Shown: positions 1-9,109 of the stretch, piece by piece | How the letters are laid out: each line of letters begins with the position of its first letter | Numbering within the stretch: the first letter of the stretch is position 1 | Assembly: GCA_013286935.1 (NCBI GenBank) | Contig: JABDES010000002.1 | Coordinates: 62,001-126,000 of the forward strand | DNA from: Candidatus Babelota bacterium | GTDB lineage: Bacteria > Babelota > Babeliae > Babelales > Vermiphilaceae | Direction of reading: 5' to 3' | DNA length: 64,000 bases | Program-made: the position numbers and the translations under genes | Notes under the pieces: generated by a model | Databases searched by the model: none | Told to the model about the DNA's origin: nothing | Seen by the model: only the letters and a program-made list of their open reading frames with translations

Positions 1-205
1 AATAAGAGAAAAACATGAAATAAGTGTAAGAACATGTACCAATACTATTGTTTGCATTATTATTCCTTTTTTAAATAAGACATTTTGGAAAAAATCATAT
101 AACAAGATAGACGTCTGTGCAATAACAACACAAGAACATAGTACGTTTCCCTGACAAAAAAATGGCACTATTGTAAAACCGTGACCTTTATATTACAATG
201 TCCCT
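1..205. other. Intergenic stretch upstream of first toxin gene
   Basis: No open reading frame or RNA was recognised here. It is very AT-rich and lies directly upstream of the first toxin-antitoxin pair, so it presumably holds that operon's promoter, but no convincing -35/-10 pair was seen. Confidence 0.4.
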
Positions 206-535
206 ATGAACCTCATTACAATCGTTATTTACTCGACAATATCTGGCAAAGAGCCCTATGCTGACTGGGAGAATAAAATCGACACAAATGCTAGAGCCAT
301 CATTAAGAACAGATTGGACAGGCTACAATTAGGTAATTTTGGGGATGCCAAAATAATTAAAGGTGGAGCCGGCATATGGGAACTTCGCATAGATTACGGA
401 CCAGGCTATCGGATTTATTTTGGAAAACAAGGCAATACTACCGTCTTATTGCTACTTGGTGGCAATAAAGCAACGCAAGAACGCAATATTGAAAAGGCAA
501 AGCGCTACTGGCTTGATGGAAAGGACCTGTTATGA
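206..535 (+). CDS. Type II toxin, RelE/ParE superfamily (addiction module killer)
   Basis: A 109-residue protein that reads as a RelE/ParE-like toxin of the addiction module killer type. It has the early 'SGKEPYADW' element, the central 'GGAGIWELRIDYGPGYRIYF' strand block and the C-terminal 'LLGGNKATQERNIEKAKRYW' helix typical of the family. Family members are usually ribonucleases acting on translated mRNA. It overlaps the downstream antitoxin by 4 bases (ATGA), so the two are translationally coupled, and toxin precedes antitoxin as is usual for this subfamily. No clear ribosome binding site precedes the start. The family call is firm, but activity cannot be judged from sequence. Confidence 0.85.
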   Translation: MNLITIVIYSTISGKEPYADWENKIDTNARAIIKNRLDRLQLGNFGDAKIIKGGAGIWELRIDYGPGYRIYFGKQGNTTVLLLLGGNKATQERNIEKAKRYWLDGKDLL

Positions 536-837
536 AAAAAAGAGTATTTAGAAATTACCAAGAAAAAATGATCCGCGATCTGCAAGATCCAGAACTTGCA
601 AGCGCCTATCTTAATCAAGCACTCATAGACGATGATCCACGAGTATTTCTTCTTGCATTAAAAAACGTCTTTGCTGCGCGCCAAGTTGAAATGACACAAC
701 TCTCTCGCGATACGGAGCTTAGCCGAGAAAATTTATATCGTATTCTTTCCAGACGAGGAAACCCTAAGCTCACCAGTATTGTTTCTTTGCTTCATACAGC
801 AGGATTTTCTTTGGCCGTCCAGCCATACAAGAAGTGA
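532..837 (+). CDS. Antitoxin, Xre-like helix-turn-helix (addiction module antidote)
   Basis: A 101-residue partner of the preceding toxin. The segment 'DPELASAYLNQALIDDDPRVFLLALKNV' (about residues 18-45), followed by a helix-turn-helix around 'MTQLSRDTELSRENLYRILS', matches the probable addiction module antidote family. Such proteins bind and neutralise the toxin and repress their own promoter. It starts inside the toxin stop codon, so the operon is a single unit. Confidence 0.85.
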   Translation: MKKRVFRNYQEKMIRDLQDPELASAYLNQALIDDDPRVFLLALKNVFAARQVEMTQLSRDTELSRENLYRILSRRGNPKLTSIVSLLHTAGFSLAVQPYKK

Positions 838-854
838 AGATTTGTCACATTAGG

Positions 855-1631
855 TTATTCAGTCATCTGCTCATTATCAGATCTTTCTCGACATTCTTTT
901 TCTAATCGTTGATGGCGCTTATACAAATATATAAGCCCACCTATAAGCACGGTAAAAGTTATGATTCCTGCTGTAGTCAATGCTATATTGCGCCCCAAAG
1001 AGGAATTTGAAGATGAAGCCTCTTGTGATGAAGGCTGTGGTGGTGGCGGTGCAAATGTGTTGCTGGGCTGTGTAGGCGTAGAAAATAGTTGCTGTGCTGG
1101 TTGTGTTGACAGTTGTTGAGATTGCTTTAAGCCTAAAGAGATGTTTTCAACTGTAGGTTCTATTTCCTCCGGTAATTCTGGGGTTGATTTTGGCAAACAG
1201 AAAGATTGTGTAGGGTCAGTGGGTGGCAATTGTGATAGAGAATTCCTTAATCTGATGGTTAAAAGGCTCAATTGGCTGGTTAAAGCTTCCAGAGCTTCTA
1301 ACTCTTGGTTTTCTTGTGTTAAGGCAGACCTATACTGATTATCAGCCTCTTCCGCCGCTTTTTCTAATCTCGTTTCTGTCGCTTCATCATTACCATTTGA
1401 TTTATAATACTTCTTCGCTTGGCAAGACGCTTTATCAACATCATTCCCTACCTGCATCCTCTTGATTCGTGCATTATTTAGGCGCTCTTTTTGAGACTCG
1501 ATTTGTTGCCCTAAAGCGTCAACTTCCGTTTTTAATGCTTGTACTGTCTGCGATGCATATCCATCACAAACGTGCAGCCCTATGACGGCAACCGCGCACA
1601 ATGCTAATGTATTTATCAATAATTTCTTCAT
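855..1631 (-). CDS. Exported coiled-coil protein with C-terminal membrane anchor
   Basis: Family not recognised. The start is set at the ATG preceded by GAGGTG, giving 258 residues and an N-terminal signal peptide (MKKLLINTLALCAVAVIGLH, then likely cleavage near DGYA/S). Residues about 25-140 are Glu/Gln/Lys-rich and predicted coiled coil. A Pro/Gln/Ser/Thr-rich stretch follows, then one hydrophobic segment (about 216-237) and a charged tail that begins YLYKRHQR. The layout is the same as in the proteins at 23437-27195 and 61932-62642: signal, coiled coil, low complexity, anchor, basic tail. This suggests a shared envelope location, with the bulk of the chain outside the cytoplasm. Confidence 0.75.
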   Translation of the reverse strand: MKKLLINTLALCAVAVIGLHVCDGYASQTVQALKTEVDALGQQIESQKERLNNARIKRMQVGNDVDKASCQAKKYYKSNGNDEATETRLEKAAEEADNQYRSALTQENQELEALEALTSQLSLLTIRLRNSLSQLPPTDPTQSFCLPKSTPELPEEIEPTVENISLGLKQSQQLSTQPAQQLFSTPTQPSNTFAPPPPQPSSQEASSSNSSLGRNIALTTAGIITFTVLIGGLIYLYKRHQRLEKECRERSDNEQMTE

Positions 1632-1931
1632 AAAACACCTCATGGATTCTAATTGTAATTGAAACAGCAAGAAACTATTCCTGTTAAAAGTGTACAAATT
1701 TCCAATAGAAAAAACAATGGCTGATTTGTTGAATCTTCATTCAAAGCATATAGTTTCTAATGAAAAATAAGCAATAATTACATATTATGTTTATTTTAAA
1801 TGCTATGACTAGGTAATAACTCTCAATAGGTAATAATTAATGCTTTATGTAAGCAGACGCTCTTGACACCCGTAACAGAATAATGGTACTGTATCCATAG
1901 TATATAGAATCGACTCTCCAGAAAAGGCCTT
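1632..1931. other. Divergent intergenic region
   Basis: This 300-base AT-rich gap separates the reverse-strand exported protein from the forward toxin operon. Apart from the promoter listed at 1863-1892, no gene or structured element was seen. Confidence 0.5.
1863..1892 (+). promoter_or_regulatory. Sigma70-like promoter of second toxin-antitoxin operon
   Basis: A consensus -35 TTGACA (1863-1868) is followed after 18 bases by a weaker -10, TACTGT (1887-1892). It lies about 40 bases before the toxin ATG. Confidence 0.5.
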
Positions 1932-2318
1932 ATGAAGAAATATATAGCATATCAAGGAAGCGAATACACCATTGAATGGTATTACGATAGGAGGGCAAAG
2001 AGCAGAGCGTTGGCATACTACCTTGACCTAACAGATGATAGAAAGCGTAAGGTTATGAGTCTTTTCCGTTTGATGGCAACTCATGCTAAAATTCACGACG
2101 AGACCAAGTTTCGTTACGAGGGGGATAACATATATGCCTTCAAGCCGCAACCAGATCGTTATTTATGCTTCTTTTTTATGGGTAAGAAAATCATCGTTAC
2201 TAACGCATTTGAAAAAAGAACTCAAAAGATGCGTGAACAAGAGAAGGACAGGGCATTGAAAGCGTATGACGATTATGAAATGCGTATAGCTCAAGGGATG
2301 TATTATGAAAAAGAGTAA
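1932..2318 (+). CDS. Type II toxin, phage-derived Gp49-like/HigB family
   Basis: A 128-residue protein with the Gp49-like (HigB-type) pattern: 'ALAYYLDLTDDRKRKVMSLF' helix, then 'KFRYEGDNIYAFKPQPDRYL', then 'FFFMGKKIIVTNAFEKRTQK'. Family members are ribosome-dependent mRNA endonucleases. It overlaps the downstream antitoxin by 14 bases. The promoter at 1863-1892 and the following gene make a compact toxin-first operon typical of HigBA. The family call is good, but no catalytic residue can be confirmed by eye. Confidence 0.85.
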   Translation: MKKYIAYQGSEYTIEWYYDRRAKSRALAYYLDLTDDRKRKVMSLFRLMATHAKIHDETKFRYEGDNIYAFKPQPDRYLCFFFMGKKIIVTNAFEKRTQKMREQEKDRALKAYDDYEMRIAQGMYYEKE

Positions 2319-2607
2319 GAAGACAAACAAGACAGTTAAATCAACATATGATGTGCTCGTTGATGATCCTGAACAAAAGAAGTTACTCGAGCAAGAGTAT
2401 CAAGAACTTTTGTTATCAGAACTCCTTCTTGCAACAATGAAACGTGATCAACTGTCTGTACGCAAATTAGCCGCAGAGGCGGGAGTTTCGCCTACTATTA
2501 TTCAGGAATTACGGGTAGGAAAGAGAACAAATATTACACTTGCTACATTTAATCGCGTGCTTGATGCAATTGGCTATCAGATTGCAATCGAGCCTAAAGG
2601 TCGATAA
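2305..2607 (+). CDS. Antitoxin, Xre-family helix-turn-helix (HigA-like)
   Basis: A 100-residue DNA-binding protein whose second half (about residues 45-95) reads 'RDQLSVRKLAAEAGVSPTII', a clear Cro/CI-type helix-turn-helix. It is the expected autorepressing antitoxin of the upstream HigB-like toxin. The N-terminal 25 residues are Lys/Thr-rich and probably the toxin-binding or flexible part. It is translated from a start inside the toxin gene. Confidence 0.85.
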   Translation: MKKSKKTNKTVKSTYDVLVDDPEQKKLLEQEYQELLLSELLLATMKRDQLSVRKLAAEAGVSPTIIQELRVGKRTNITLATFNRVLDAIGYQIAIEPKGR

Positions 2608-2789
2608 CAATGTTCAGCGTAACGTTTTTATCATTCACCAGTTATGATGCTAAACCAACATGCATGCCAGAATTGCCAATACATTCCTTCAAATTTTTAA
2701 GCAGCTTTTTCCTTACAGTGGGACTATTTTGTCAATAGATGGCAAGACAAAGTCTATGATGAAAAATTGCGCACATAGCTTGACTGACG

Positions 2790-3068
2790 CTAAAAAGCAA
2801 CCAAATCTTTCTCGATTAATTTTTTAAACTCTTGAGAACACTGATCAAAGGCAACTAAATCAACCTTAAAGGGCAAGTCTGACTCTTCAAATTCCTCTTG
2901 CAAGTTACCCAAATCAGATAAAGGGATATCTCCTTTATAGCACAAATCCAAGTCTGAAACTGGCTGCGCTGTCCCGTTAACGCGCGAACCGAAAGCATAA
3001 AATTGATATGGGTATCGTGCCAAAATATCTTTAATTATCGTTCTATGACGCGTTTCTAATTGAATCAT
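2790..3068 (-). CDS. MntA-type nucleotidyltransferase antitoxin
   Basis: A 92-residue minimal nucleotidyltransferase. It carries the full GSX10DXD signature: G27-S28, ten residues, D39-L-D41. In characterised MntA/HepT pairs this enzyme AMPylates a tyrosine of the HEPN partner and thereby silences it. It overlaps the upstream HEPN gene by 4 bases (ATGA), so the pair is an operon with toxin first. A third catalytic carboxylate is plausible in 'PFKVDLVAFDQ'. Confidence 0.85.
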   Translation of the reverse strand: MIQLETRHRTIIKDILARYPYQFYAFGSRVNGTAQPVSDLDLCYKGDIPLSDLGNLQEEFEESDLPFKVDLVAFDQCSQEFKKLIEKDLVAF

Positions 3069-3451
3069 AGCCGTTGTTTTAAAGCAGTAATCAATAGCCG
3101 TACTTGTACCTGAAATGATGGCAGTTGTGTGACAACCACATGTAAAACATCATCATTATACGTGTGAGAGGTTAAATTTCGAACGGTTATAAACGTAAAC
3201 CAAATCTCAGGATCTGCAATCATCCCAAGCCGCGCACTCTCACGAAATACAGCTCTCGGGCTATTCACATCCTGTACCCCTTCACGTATCAATACTTTTC
3301 TGGCTGTTTTCCAGGAGAGTTCGTAGGTATATTCAAATGCTTGTACCGCCGCTGTTTGCTCTGTTTCTGTTACAAGCGATGTGCAAAAAAATACTAGGCG
3401 CTTATACGCCTGCTCTAAAGGAGAAATGCTTATTATTGTTGTTTGAACCAT
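3065..3451 (-). CDS. HepT-type HEPN toxin (nucleotidyltransferase substrate-binding family)
   Basis: A 128-residue HEPN-domain protein of the HI0074/nucleotidyltransferase substrate-binding type. The RX4HXY ribonuclease motif is intact (R91-N-L-T-S-H96-T-Y98), so this is predicted to be an active RNase with Tyr98 as the likely AMPylation site. The N-terminal half shows the family's 'AAVQAFEYTYELSWKTARKV' helix. An AAGGA ribosome binding site sits about 10 bases before the ATG. Confidence 0.87.
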   Translation of the reverse strand: MVQTTIISISPLEQAYKRLVFFCTSLVTETEQTAAVQAFEYTYELSWKTARKVLIREGVQDVNSPRAVFRESARLGMIADPEIWFTFITVRNLTSHTYNDDVLHVVVTQLPSFQVQVRLLITALKQRL

Positions 3452-3486
3452 GGGTAATCATCCTTCGTATGCTCGTTGCCAACGTA

Positions 3487-4335
3487 CTAATCATCACGTT
3501 CTTTTCTTGAACGAGCCAATGCTCTTTTCCTTGTTGCATTAAAGCCACTTTTTCTCGTTTTCTTTGTTGATTTTTTAATGATTTGAACAAGCTCAATCTC
3601 CTCAGCAATCTTAGTCTCCTGAGCAATCTCGATCCCAAATAATGTAGAAAGATCATCTTCAATTATGCTCGATGCCATTGGAGAACTTAATCCAAGCGAA
3701 ACGTCCTGCGCAGCACTCAAAAGAAGTTCGGTGTGATCAACCTGTCGCAATATAAATAACTGCTCGGGAGAGTCATCAAGCCGAATACCAACACCGTATA
3801 GGACGGCACTGACATGCTTGCACATCGATGCATAATCCGGACAAGAACAATTAAGCACAATTTCATTTTTTTTTGGAAACAATCCCTTATCTGGCTGCAT
3901 AATAATCTGCATAATATGCTGTGAAAACTTCCCCTGCAGCAACTCAATGAGTGAATTAATTTTGCCAGAACATTCTTTGATAAGACTGTGCCATGCTTCT
4001 GGAGAAACTGTTGAAATGGTAATGTGTACCGTGTACATTCGCGTTCCACAAACAAGGGCATTAATCTCACCAGGCTGAATCTTAAGATCAACAACAGCAC
4101 CGCTACGAACATAGGAGCGACCACGATCCAAACGATACGCATAATCTTCATATGACTCCAGATTCTTGCACCACGCCTTGCCCCAAAATGTTTTTGCTAT
4201 CAAGCGACCCTCTGCAATAACCGGCTGCAAATCCTTCTCTTTTATTTTAAGCTTAGATATTTTCTGAGCATTTTTTTTCTTACGCTCAGCTATCGTAATA
4301 TATTGAGGAAACCTACCATAGTTATGCCAGCTCAT
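3487..4335 (-). CDS. SWIM zinc-finger protein
   Basis: A 282-residue protein with a SWIM zinc finger, CSCPDYASMCKH (about residues 163-174), which fits the CXCXnCXH pattern. Around it are the family's N-terminal 'KTFWGKAWCKNLESYEDYA' and 'RGRSYVRSGAVVDL' blocks. It overlaps the downstream SNF2-helicase gene by 4 bases (ATGA). This pairing is common in bacteria (compare YwqB/YwqA of Bacillus). The C-terminal 60 residues are Lys/Arg-rich and may contact nucleic acid. The biological role of the pair is not established. Confidence 0.88.
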   Translation of the reverse strand: MSWHNYGRFPQYITIAERKKKNAQKISKLKIKEKDLQPVIAEGRLIAKTFWGKAWCKNLESYEDYAYRLDRGRSYVRSGAVVDLKIQPGEINALVCGTRMYTVHITISTVSPEAWHSLIKECSGKINSLIELLQGKFSQHIMQIIMQPDKGLFPKKNEIVLNCSCPDYASMCKHVSAVLYGVGIRLDDSPEQLFILRQVDHTELLLSAAQDVSLGLSSPMASSIIEDDLSTLFGIEIAQETKIAEEIELVQIIKKSTKKTRKSGFNATRKRALARSRKERDD

Positions 4336-6632
4336 TCTTTACTTTCCGTTTCAAATCCATCATCACCAAGCGCACGATCAAGATCGAGCGAGATAACATC
4401 GAGCAGCTCTGCATCGTTCAACTCAGAAAGCATAACTTCTCGTTCAGATTTCATGATCGTATCAACCAAGGGACGCTTTTGTTCAATAATTGCATCAATT
4501 TTTTCCTCAATTGTACCACGACATATAAATTTGTGAACCAACACATTTCTTTTTTGACCAATCCGATATGCCCGATCTGTTGCTTGATTTTCAACTGCCG
4601 GATTCCACCAACGGTCAAAATGAATAACGTGAGATGCATTAGTAAGGTTTAATCCCGTTCCGCCTGCCTTAAGCGATAATACAAAGAATGGTGGCCCATC
4701 CTCGCTCTGAAACTCTGCAACCAACTTTGCCCTATTTTGAAGAATTGTTTGCCCATGAAGCTCAAGACCAGGTCTACCAAAAATAGTGGTAAGAAATGCA
4801 GATAATGTTGATACAATTTCGCGAAATTGTGTGAAAATAAGCACCTTTTCGTTTTTTTGAGCAATGATAGTACATAGCTCTTTCAAACGAATAAATTTGC
4901 CACTCGCATCTGCCTGGTATTGATTGTGCCCAAGCCACTGATTTGGGTGATTACAAATTTGCTTTAACCGAATCAGGTACGCAAACACCAGTCCTCTGCG
5001 TTTTATGCCATCAACCTCACTTGCCAGGATGCTAGCAAGCTCATCAACCGATTTTTGGTACAAAGCTGCTTGATGTTTGGTAAGTGTACAATATGCCGCT
5101 AACTCGGTTTTATCGGGCAAATCATCGATTATGCGTTTGTCACTTTTAAGCCGTCGTAAAATATACGGACTTACCAATCGCTGAATGGCAGAATGGGCTA
5201 TTTTCTTGCGTTCATCATCATCGGTATTGATTAATGTGGCAAATTTTTTACTTGATCCCAAAAGACCGGGTGCAACAAAGTCAAACAATGACCACAAGTC
5301 GAGCAAACTATTTTCTATGGGGGTACCTGTTAAGGCATATTTAACGTATCCATTCAATTCCTTAACGGCTCGCGTTTGCTTGGCGTTTGGATTTTTGATT
5401 GCTTGCGCCTCGTCTATAATAATCATATCCCATACAACAGCTTGTAAAAATGGTAGCTTGCTGACCAATCCATAGGTGGTTATAACTAGATCAACACCTT
5501 GTAGATCCGGGGTCTTGGTTGCATCTAAAGTTCTTTGGGAGCTATGTGCAACTAGATAACACAAAGTTGGAGCAAATCGTTTAATTTCTGACAACCAGTT
5601 CCCCAAGAGAGATGCAGGCACGATAAGAAGGTGCTTTTTGTTACTGTATTTTTTTTGTATAACCAGCAAATGAGATATAATTTGAATTGTCTTACCAAGG
5701 CCCATGTCATCGGCTAAGCAACCACCAAGTTTCATGCCGTAGAGTGTCCAAAGCCACATCACTCCCTGTAACTGGTAAGGGCGCAATTGCGCCCTTAAAC
5801 GTTCAGCCAAGATATCGTTAATTGCTTGATTGTTGCACAAGTCTGGATTGCGTATAAATGCCAAAATTTCTTGCAGGCGATCCCCCTCAATAATCGTCGA
5901 CCATGCGGCAACATCTTCGGTTGAAACCTGTGATTTAGATGAATCATTAATACCTGAAAGCATCCGCAAGCTTTCAGCCAACGACACACCATGCTTAACA
6001 TATTTTTTCCAGTGCTCTAAGACTTGCTTGAGCTTTGCGTTATCAAATTCCAGCCATTGCCCACGTATACGTACTAGATTGTCTTGACCAGCTAAAATAT
6101 TCTCAAGCTCTTCTACGGAAAACGTATCTCCGCCTGGCAAAGCAACATGCATATCAAAGTTCAGTAACGAATCAAGACCAGCAAGAGCTTGAGATTGTCC
6201 ACCAACTTTTACCGTGATTGTCGGTCGTGGAGGGTTTTTTGTGCTCCACCAGCTTGGTATGCGAATTGTAATTCCGGCAGTCTCAAAAATTGGAACATCC
6301 TTAAGAAACAAATATGCTTGAGGAGCAGTCCAGGCGGTTGGTCGAAAGATTTCACCACGTTTTATAAGTCCAGATAAAAAGTTGCTCTTTTCAGCTGCCT
6401 TTTGGATGGGTACTAATAGCTTGACAAGCAATGAGTTTCTATCTTGAGAGGGACTTTCCTGCAATATGCGTCCCAGAGGGATATGCAATAAGGGTGAGTT
6501 GCTGTCTGTACTTGAGGCATAGGTAGCCAGGAAAGCAAAGGGATGATCATCACTATGTTTCTGTTCTGCCAAATGAAAACAAACTATACCATCAAATGCT
6601 TGCGATAACCTTTGAGTCGTTGTGCTCATCAA
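4332..6632 (-). CDS. SNF2/Rad54-family helicase-like ATPase
   Basis: A 766-residue SNF2 ATPase. The C-terminal two-thirds hold motif I 'DDMGLGKT' (about residues 305-313), motif II 'IIIDEAQ', motif III 'ALTGTPIEN', and motifs V-VI 'LKAGGTGLNL' and 'DRAYRIGQ'. The roughly 280-residue N-terminal region is the usual bacterial SNF2 accessory domain. It is a double-stranded-DNA translocase rather than a strand-separating helicase. It is coupled by overlap to the adjacent SWIM protein. All key motifs look intact. Confidence 0.92.
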   Translation of the reverse strand: MMSTTTQRLSQAFDGIVCFHLAEQKHSDDHPFAFLATYASSTDSNSPLLHIPLGRILQESPSQDRNSLLVKLLVPIQKAAEKSNFLSGLIKRGEIFRPTAWTAPQAYLFLKDVPIFETAGITIRIPSWWSTKNPPRPTITVKVGGQSQALAGLDSLLNFDMHVALPGGDTFSVEELENILAGQDNLVRIRGQWLEFDNAKLKQVLEHWKKYVKHGVSLAESLRMLSGINDSSKSQVSTEDVAAWSTIIEGDRLQEILAFIRNPDLCNNQAINDILAERLRAQLRPYQLQGVMWLWTLYGMKLGGCLADDMGLGKTIQIISHLLVIQKKYSNKKHLLIVPASLLGNWLSEIKRFAPTLCYLVAHSSQRTLDATKTPDLQGVDLVITTYGLVSKLPFLQAVVWDMIIIDEAQAIKNPNAKQTRAVKELNGYVKYALTGTPIENSLLDLWSLFDFVAPGLLGSSKKFATLINTDDDERKKIAHSAIQRLVSPYILRRLKSDKRIIDDLPDKTELAAYCTLTKHQAALYQKSVDELASILASEVDGIKRRGLVFAYLIRLKQICNHPNQWLGHNQYQADASGKFIRLKELCTIIAQKNEKVLIFTQFREIVSTLSAFLTTIFGRPGLELHGQTILQNRAKLVAEFQSEDGPPFFVLSLKAGGTGLNLTNASHVIHFDRWWNPAVENQATDRAYRIGQKRNVLVHKFICRGTIEEKIDAIIEQKRPLVDTIMKSEREVMLSELNDAELLDVISLDLDRALGDDGFETESKE

Positions 6633-6842
6633 TCTTTCATGTTGGATTAAATTTTAAAGGAATTTACAGTACCATGCCGATGTCGCCATAAAAATATACC
6701 CAATTATCACTAAAAATGCGAGCGCTAAGACCTCCAAAAAAACAACTCTTGAGCTTTGGGTCCATCAAAATAACAGACTCTAAACTCACTACGTCTTCAT
6801 CTGAAAGAAGCTTTTTAAGCGCTTTAAAATCTTTTTTGATAC

Positions 6843-9008
6843 TTATCGACTTACATTTTTGTAATAACTTGCCGTTGCAGTATCAAGATTTGAAAGGGAG
6901 ATAAGATCTGGATCAACACCATTAAAATTTGGTGGACAATTAATCACCGTACAATTATAGACAAATGCGGCTAATCCGCCTGATGCGCCGCTAACATCAA
7001 TTCCGCCACCACCACACGCAGCTATCTTGCATGATTGTATAAGAATATCTGCAAGAGGATCTGCTGATGATGCACTTATGCCAATACCTGCTGCAGTTTC
7101 TATACGGCTATTTTCAATAGTGATTTCATTACTTATAGTACCGCCAATAAGAATCCCGTTTGAGTTAGGATTTGAAATAGTAGCTTGAGAGATGGTGACG
7201 AATTTAGAATCAATCAAAGAAATGCCTTCTGCCCGCGCCCCATTGATAATGGCATTATTAATAGCGACACTTACTCCATTGGTAATATCAATACCAGACC
7301 CATTTGAGCCATTAATAGTGCAATTACGTATAGTTATATTGGTACTTAGAGTTGCACCGCCCAGAAGAATTCCGGCGCCTCCTGATGATTTGATAGTAGT
7401 ACCGTCCACGCTTATTCTTTGAACATTGCTCATATCGATGGCCGTATTGTTAGACCCAGATATAGTGCATCCACTAATATCAACATCCGAAGTCGTTCCA
7501 GTCATCAATACACCCTGAGCACCTGATGCTACAATCTTACAATCCGAAAAAGTAATATTTTGAGCATTAGACAAAGTAAGACCAGTATTGCCTGCACCTA
7601 CAAAAGCTGAACTTAAGATAGCAACAGAGTTCGCATTATTGAACAACATAGCATCCGATCCACAGGAATTTATATTGGTATTGTCTATCGTAACATTTTG
7701 AGCATTAGACAAAGTAAGACCCCTGTTTCCAGCGCCAACAAGAGTTGAATTCAAGATAGCGGCAGAGTTCACATTGTTGAACAACATAGCGTCCGATCCG
7801 CAAGTATTTATATTGGTATTGTCTATCGTAACATTTTGCACATTAGACAAAGTAAGACCACTGTTTCCAGCGCCAACAAGAGTTGAATTCAAGATGGAAA
7901 TAAAATCAACATTGTTGAACAACATAGTATCCGACCCAGCAACGTTTATGCTGGTATTCTCTATCGTAATATGTTGAGCATCATCAATTTCTATACCAAC
8001 AGTGCCAACACCCGTGATAGCACTATTGAGGATGAGTATGTTGTTGCTAGTAGGAGTATTAATGAGAATTCCTTGCGCTCCCGTAGAATTAATATTGATA
8101 TTATTCATCGAAATATTTTGGCAATTAGCAATGAAGATACCTTGATTGACCATACGAAGCATCTCGCAATTAAGCAGCTGAACACTGTTGACGTTATTCA
8201 TAGCAACAGCAGTATTTTGACAATCACAAAAATGGCAATTTACAATATCCCATTCTGCTGAAGTACCCTCAAGCTTAATAGCGGTATCCCCGCCGTCGGC
8301 AAAGAAGCAATTGTCTACTAAAGACGGTATTGCAGAGCTAGTTGCATGGATGCCTAACAGGTTAAATCTAAAAAGACAGTTTCTTACGTATGCGCCCACA
8401 GATAAGGCATTAAACTCTATAGATGTGCCCAATGCAATAAAGCTACAATTGGTTATGCTTGTAGGAAAGGAGTTCCCTATGACAATACCCGTCGTTCCCA
8501 AAAATCCTTCTGATGCAAAGATAATGTCTTTTGCTTCAATTATATATCCTTCCACCAACACAAATGAGCCAGTTGCAAGAAGCGCACCGCCACCAATTAA
8601 CAGGGTAGGAGAATCCGCCTCAATCATAGTCGCCTGACTTGATTGAAAAACATGACACGCAAGATTTATAGTGGCCGGTGATAAATCGGGAACAGCTACT
8701 GTAATGGCCGACGCTGTCCCTGTATATTTAATCTCTTCGCCAAGCGAATAGATTCCACCGGTGGTAATGGTAATAGGAAGATCTGTATTGCGCAGTACGG
8801 ATCCGGCACAGTTACTGCCTTGAATTTCGTTGAGCTGGGTCCAGATTGATGTCCCGATACCTGAAACGCCATTGAGGGGGTCACATACTACCGCCACCAA
8901 ACCCTGACTGTATATGAACATGGCACATATAAACAATAAGAAGGATCTTGCTCGATTATTACAATACACAACGTTGAGCTTTATAAAGAATATATAAATA
9001 CTTTTCAC
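6843..9008 (-). CDS. Exported right-handed parallel beta-helix repeat protein
   Basis: A GTG start is chosen because AAGGAG lies 6 bases before it, giving 721 residues. A long hydrophobic N-terminal segment (about residues 20-42, 'ARSFLLFICAMFIYSQGLVA') is a signal peptide. Nearly all of the rest is short beta rungs of the 'ITIENTSIN' or 'VTIDNTNIN' type with Asn ladders, as in pectate-lyase-like parallel beta-helices. No enzyme active site was recognised, so this is more likely a surface adhesin or polysaccharide-binding protein than a proven lyase. Three rungs are duplicated almost exactly at DNA level (see 7570-7983). Confidence 0.82.
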   Translation of the reverse strand: MKSIYIFFIKLNVVYCNNRARSFLLFICAMFIYSQGLVAVVCDPLNGVSGIGTSIWTQLNEIQGSNCAGSVLRNTDLPITITTGGIYSLGEEIKYTGTASAITVAVPDLSPATINLACHVFQSSQATMIEADSPTLLIGGGALLATGSFVLVEGYIIEAKDIIFASEGFLGTTGIVIGNSFPTSITNCSFIALGTSIEFNALSVGAYVRNCLFRFNLLGIHATSSAIPSLVDNCFFADGGDTAIKLEGTSAEWDIVNCHFCDCQNTAVAMNNVNSVQLLNCEMLRMVNQGIFIANCQNISMNNININSTGAQGILINTPTSNNILILNSAITGVGTVGIEIDDAQHITIENTSINVAGSDTMLFNNVDFISILNSTLVGAGNSGLTLSNVQNVTIDNTNINTCGSDAMLFNNVNSAAILNSTLVGAGNRGLTLSNAQNVTIDNTNINSCGSDAMLFNNANSVAILSSAFVGAGNTGLTLSNAQNITFSDCKIVASGAQGVLMTGTTSDVDISGCTISGSNNTAIDMSNVQRISVDGTTIKSSGGAGILLGGATLSTNITIRNCTINGSNGSGIDITNGVSVAINNAIINGARAEGISLIDSKFVTISQATISNPNSNGILIGGTISNEITIENSRIETAAGIGISASSADPLADILIQSCKIAACGGGGIDVSGASGGLAAFVYNCTVINCPPNFNGVDPDLISLSNLDTATASYYKNVSR
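7570..7983 (-). repeat. Three tandem 138-bp in-gene repeats
   Basis: The landmark gacaaagtaagacc recurs at 7570, 7708 and 7846, a period of exactly 138 bases or 46 codons. Each unit encodes two beta-helix turns containing 'NSTLVGAGN' and 'GSDAMLFNN'-like text. Near-identity suggests recent duplication or gene conversion. Confidence 0.8.
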
Positions 9009-9109
9009 CAGGATCTCCTTATAATTACTTTCTAATGTTAAAAGCATCATAGCACCTCGCATCCAAAAACCAAGCAGTCATATTCTTCAATTAAGCAACA
9101 GATGAATTT

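Noticed and set aside
3717-4151. 144-codon reverse frame
   Set aside because: It lies fully inside the SWIM gene in another frame, is rich in rare hydrophobic runs, and has no ribosome binding site.
7570-7983. Regular repeats considered as a CRISPR array
   Set aside because: The repeats are 138 bp, in frame, contiguous and coding, with no spacers. No cas genes are present.
8311-8637. Forward frame opposite the beta-helix gene
   Set aside because: It is a shadow on the antisense strand of repetitive coding DNA with no own signals.
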